Shown: one piece after another, positions 62,402 to 64,000 of the stretch
Layout of the letters: every line of letters starts with the position of its first letter
Numbering within the stretch: position 1 is the stretch's first letter
Assembly (NCBI GenBank): GCA_052387955.1
Contig: JBQTIQ010000035.1
Span: 1 to 64,000, forward strand
Direction: 5' to 3'
DNA length: 64,000 nt
DNA from: JBQTIQ01 sp052387955
Lineage (GTDB): Bacteria; Actinomycetota; Acidimicrobiia; Acidimicrobiales; JACDCH01
Made by a program: the position numbers and the translations under genes
The notes under the pieces: model-generated
What the model saw: the letters and a program-made list of their open reading frames with translations, nothing else
Told to the model about the DNA's origin: nothing
Databases searched by the model: none

Positions 62402-62526
62402 CTAGCTGGGGAGCTGCGCCCCCCGGCCCCCGTCGCCGCCCGGCTCCCTGGCGGTCGCTCGGTCGGCATCTGCTCGGTCCCGGAACTTGTCACAACGTCA
62501 AGCATTCTCAGGACCAAGCAGATCAG
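62402..62526 (+). repeat. CTAG-bounded inverted-repeat element, copy C
   Basis: The element lies between plsX and acpP. The left arm is 62468-62482 and the right arm 62509-62523, with two mismatches. The 26-nt loop differs from copies A and B at only a few bases. The left CTAG is kept, and the right end reads CAG. Confidence 0.9.
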
Positions 62527-62555
62527 ATCACAAGCGCACTAATTCCCCGACTGGC

Positions 62556-62561
62556 TAGTGT
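62556..62561 (+). promoter_or_regulatory. -10 box of acpP
   Basis: TAGTGT lies 7 nt before GTG 62569. Confidence 0.55.
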
Positions 62562-62568
62562 CCCGGCC

Positions 62569-62859
62569 GTGCCTGCCGAGACCCATGTGGAAAACGGGCC
62601 GCTCGACCGTGATGGCGTGTTCGAGTTGATCCGTGATCGCCTCGCCGACATCCTGGAGATCGAGCCCGCCTCCATCAAGGAGGGCGACTCGTTCGTCGAT
62701 GACCTGGAGGCCGATTCCCTCGCCCTCATCGAACTGGTCGAGGCGTTGGAGGAAGAACTCGGTGAACGCACCGTCGGGTTCCACATCGACGACGAGGACC
62801 TGGCCGACCTGAAGACCGTCCGCGACGCCGTGGACTACGTCGTCGCCCGGCTGGGATAG
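62569..62859 (+). CDS. acpP: Acyl carrier protein
   Basis: The 96-residue acidic protein has Leu-Glu-Ala-Asp-Ser50-Leu-Ala, the phosphopantetheine site. A longer-than-usual loop (Gly-Glu-Arg-Thr-Val-Gly-Phe-His-Ile-Asp-Asp) precedes helix 3. The position next to plsX and rnc is the usual place for the main ACP. It stops with TAG 62857-62859; the rnc frame continues unbroken after it. Confidence 0.93.
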   Translation: MPAETHVENGPLDRDGVFELIRDRLADILEIEPASIKEGDSFVDDLEADSLALIELVEALEEELGERTVGFHIDDEDLADLKTVRDAVDYVVARLG

Positions 62860-62871
62860 GGCGGGGCCCAC

Positions 62872-63639
62872 CTGCTCCCGGTCGACGGGCTGGCGGCGCT
62901 CGACCAGCGGCTCGGTTCTCCCTTCAAGGAGGAATCGAGCCTCGCTCCCGCGCTCGCACACCGCTCCTGGTGCGCCGAGCACCCCGGGAACCTCTCCAAC
63001 GAGCGCCTCGAGTTCCTGGGTGACGCCGTCCTCGGCCTGGTCGTCACCGACTACATCTACCGCTCGTTCCCCGAACTCCCCGAGGGCGAGCTGGCCAAGG
63101 TGCGCGCCTCGGTCGTCAGCGCCGCCGCCCTCTCGGAGGTGGCGGCCGAGCTCGGCCTCGGCGACGCCCTGCTCCTGGGCAAGGGCGAGGCCAGCTCGGG
63201 CGGGCGCGAGAAGCCGTCGATCCTGGCCGACGCCCTCGAGGCGGTGCTCGGTGCGGTGTACCTCGAAGGCGGTTGGGAGGCTGCCCGGCGCGTGGTCATG
63301 GGCCTTCTCGGCGACCGCATCCTGCTCGCCAGCGAAGGTCCTGGAGGCCAGGACTACAAGACCCGGCTGCAGGAGCTGGTGGCCCGCCATTTCACCCAGC
63401 TGCCCCGCTATGCCGTCACCGACGAAGGCCCCGACCACGCCAAGCGGTTCTACGCCGAGGTGCGGGTCGGCGGCGTGGTACGGGGCCAGGGCGAGGGGCG
63501 GTCCAAGAAGCAGGCCGAGGCGGCGGCGGCCCGTGCCGCCTGGGAAGACATGCGGGCGCTCGACCTGGTGCAGGCCGGCGGCGGGGGCGCTCCCGTAGCC
63601 CCGCCGGCGCCGGCTTCTACCGGGGACGAGCTGGCCTGA
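62872..63639 (+). CDS. rnc: Ribonuclease III, non-canonical start
   Basis: The 255-residue protein has the RNase III signature Asn-Glu-Arg-Leu-Glu-Phe-Leu-Gly-Asp-Ala (43-52) and the second catalytic region Ala-Asp-Ala-Leu-Glu-Ala-Val-Leu-Gly-Ala. A C-terminal double-stranded-RNA-binding domain follows (Asp-Tyr-Lys-Thr-Arg-Leu-Gln-Glu, Gly-Arg-Ser-Lys-Lys-Gln-Ala-Glu). It processes rRNA and other double-stranded RNA. No ATG, GTG or TTG exists between the acpP TAG and the core domain; CTG 62872 is the best choice. A low level of TAG read-through from acpP would give a fusion. Confidence 0.88.
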   Translation: MLPVDGLAALDQRLGSPFKEESSLAPALAHRSWCAEHPGNLSNERLEFLGDAVLGLVVTDYIYRSFPELPEGELAKVRASVVSAAALSEVAAELGLGDALLLGKGEASSGGREKPSILADALEAVLGAVYLEGGWEAARRVVMGLLGDRILLASEGPGGQDYKTRLQELVARHFTQLPRYAVTDEGPDHAKRFYAEVRVGGVVRGQGEGRSKKQAEAAAARAAWEDMRALDLVQAGGGGAPVAPPAPASTGDELA

Positions 63640-63640
63640 G

Positions 63641-64000
63641 GTGCCGGAGCTTCCTGAGGTCGAGACGATCCGGCGCGGCCTCGAACGCGAGGTGGTCGGC
63701 AAGCGGGTCAAGGCCGTCGAGGTCCACGGCCTTCGTTCGGTGCGCCGCCAGCCGGTCGAGGAGTTCGTTGCCGGTCTCCAGGGCGCCAAGGTCCGGACCG
63801 CCCGTCGGGTCGGCAAGTACCTGACCCTCGATCTCGACAACGGCCACGTGCTGGTCGTGCACCTGCGCATGAGCGGTCAGCTCCTCAAGGCCCAGCCCAA
63901 GGACCCTCTGGCCAAGCACACCCACGTGGTGATCTCGTTCACCCAGGGTGGCCAGTTGCGCTTCGTCGACCCCCGGACCTTCGGGGAGATGTTCGTGACG
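63641..64000 (+). CDS. mutM: Formamidopyrimidine-DNA glycosylase, 5' part
   Basis: The first 120 residues are present. The start GTG codes Met-Pro-Glu-Leu-Pro-Glu-Val-Glu-Thr, giving the catalytic Pro2 and Glu3 after Met removal. His-Leu-Arg-Met-Ser-Gly-Gln-Leu and Asp-Pro-Arg-Thr-Phe-Gly follow. It removes oxidised purines such as 8-oxoguanine. It lies one base after rnc's stop, a usual rnc-mutM pair. The gene runs off the right edge. Confidence 0.95.
   Translation, partial: MPELPEVETIRRGLEREVVGKRVKAVEVHGLRSVRRQPVEEFVAGLQGAKVRTARRVGKYLTLDLDNGHVLVVHLRMSGQLLKAQPKDPLAKHTHVVISFTQGGQLRFVDPRTFGEMFVT

Overview
The window is a high-GC, gene-dense chromosomal segment of an actinobacterium. The best fit is a deep-branching lineage such as Acidimicrobiia, but this is inferred from gene content and not from a marker tree. 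Supporting genes are the fused actinobacterial 2-oxoglutarate decarboxylase (kgd), GTP-dependent PEP carboxykinase, the NucS mismatch endonuclease, a WS/DGAT acyltransferase, mycothiol-type proteins, a PPOX/F420-type flavoprotein, and the block coaD - SepIVA-like - yceD - rpmF - plsX - acpP - rnc - mutM. I found no rRNA, tRNA, CRISPR array, transposase or phage genes.

Layout. 1-10 kb: lipid-type metabolism and hydrolases (secreted S1 protease, acyl-CoA thioesterase, WS/DGAT, a three-gene minus-strand operon of alpha/beta hydrolase, PAP2 phosphatase and DsbA-like protein, two SDRs, DoxX). 10-17 kb: geranylgeranyl-reductase-like flavoprotein, VanW/YoaR-like wall protein, nucS, ABC1/UbiB kinase. 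16.5-20.2 kb: sulfate assimilation (cysQ diverging from cysD-cysN-cysC). 21-25 kb: LCP wall ligase, a sigma-region-4 fragment and a WXG100-like pair. 25-35 kb: ettA diverging from kgd, then an unusual NYN-S1-histone-H1-like fusion, exonuclease III and a UvrD2-type helicase. 35-42 kb: metallopeptidase, PH/SHOCT membrane protein, REC-GGDEF protein, ACP, FabF, an orphan LivM-like permease and a secreted peptidase. 42-52 kb: ArsR regulator, second ACP, GH1-like protein lacking its catalytic glutamate, CaiB/BaiF CoA-transferase, a frameshifted membrane gene, Mca-like amidase, and small enzymes. 52-64 kb: pckG, rpmB, fakA-like, recG, rsmD-coaD and the fatty-acid/ribosome/DNA-repair block, ending inside mutM.

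Two dispersed repeat families are the main structure not explained by genes. One is a ~65-bp GC-rich sequence found at seven or more loci. It nearly always lies just upstream of a gene, in the same orientation relative to it, and often 11 or 14 bp before the -10 box. The other is a ~126-bp CTAG-bounded element with a 15-bp inverted repeat around a conserved 26-nt loop, present three times.

Expression signals: at about twenty genes a TANNNT hexamer lies 6-9 nt before the start codon, as expected for leaderless transcripts. This pattern fixed many start sites and points to an ATC start for one gene. The rnc gene has no ATG, GTG or TTG start available and follows acpP in the same frame after a single TAG.
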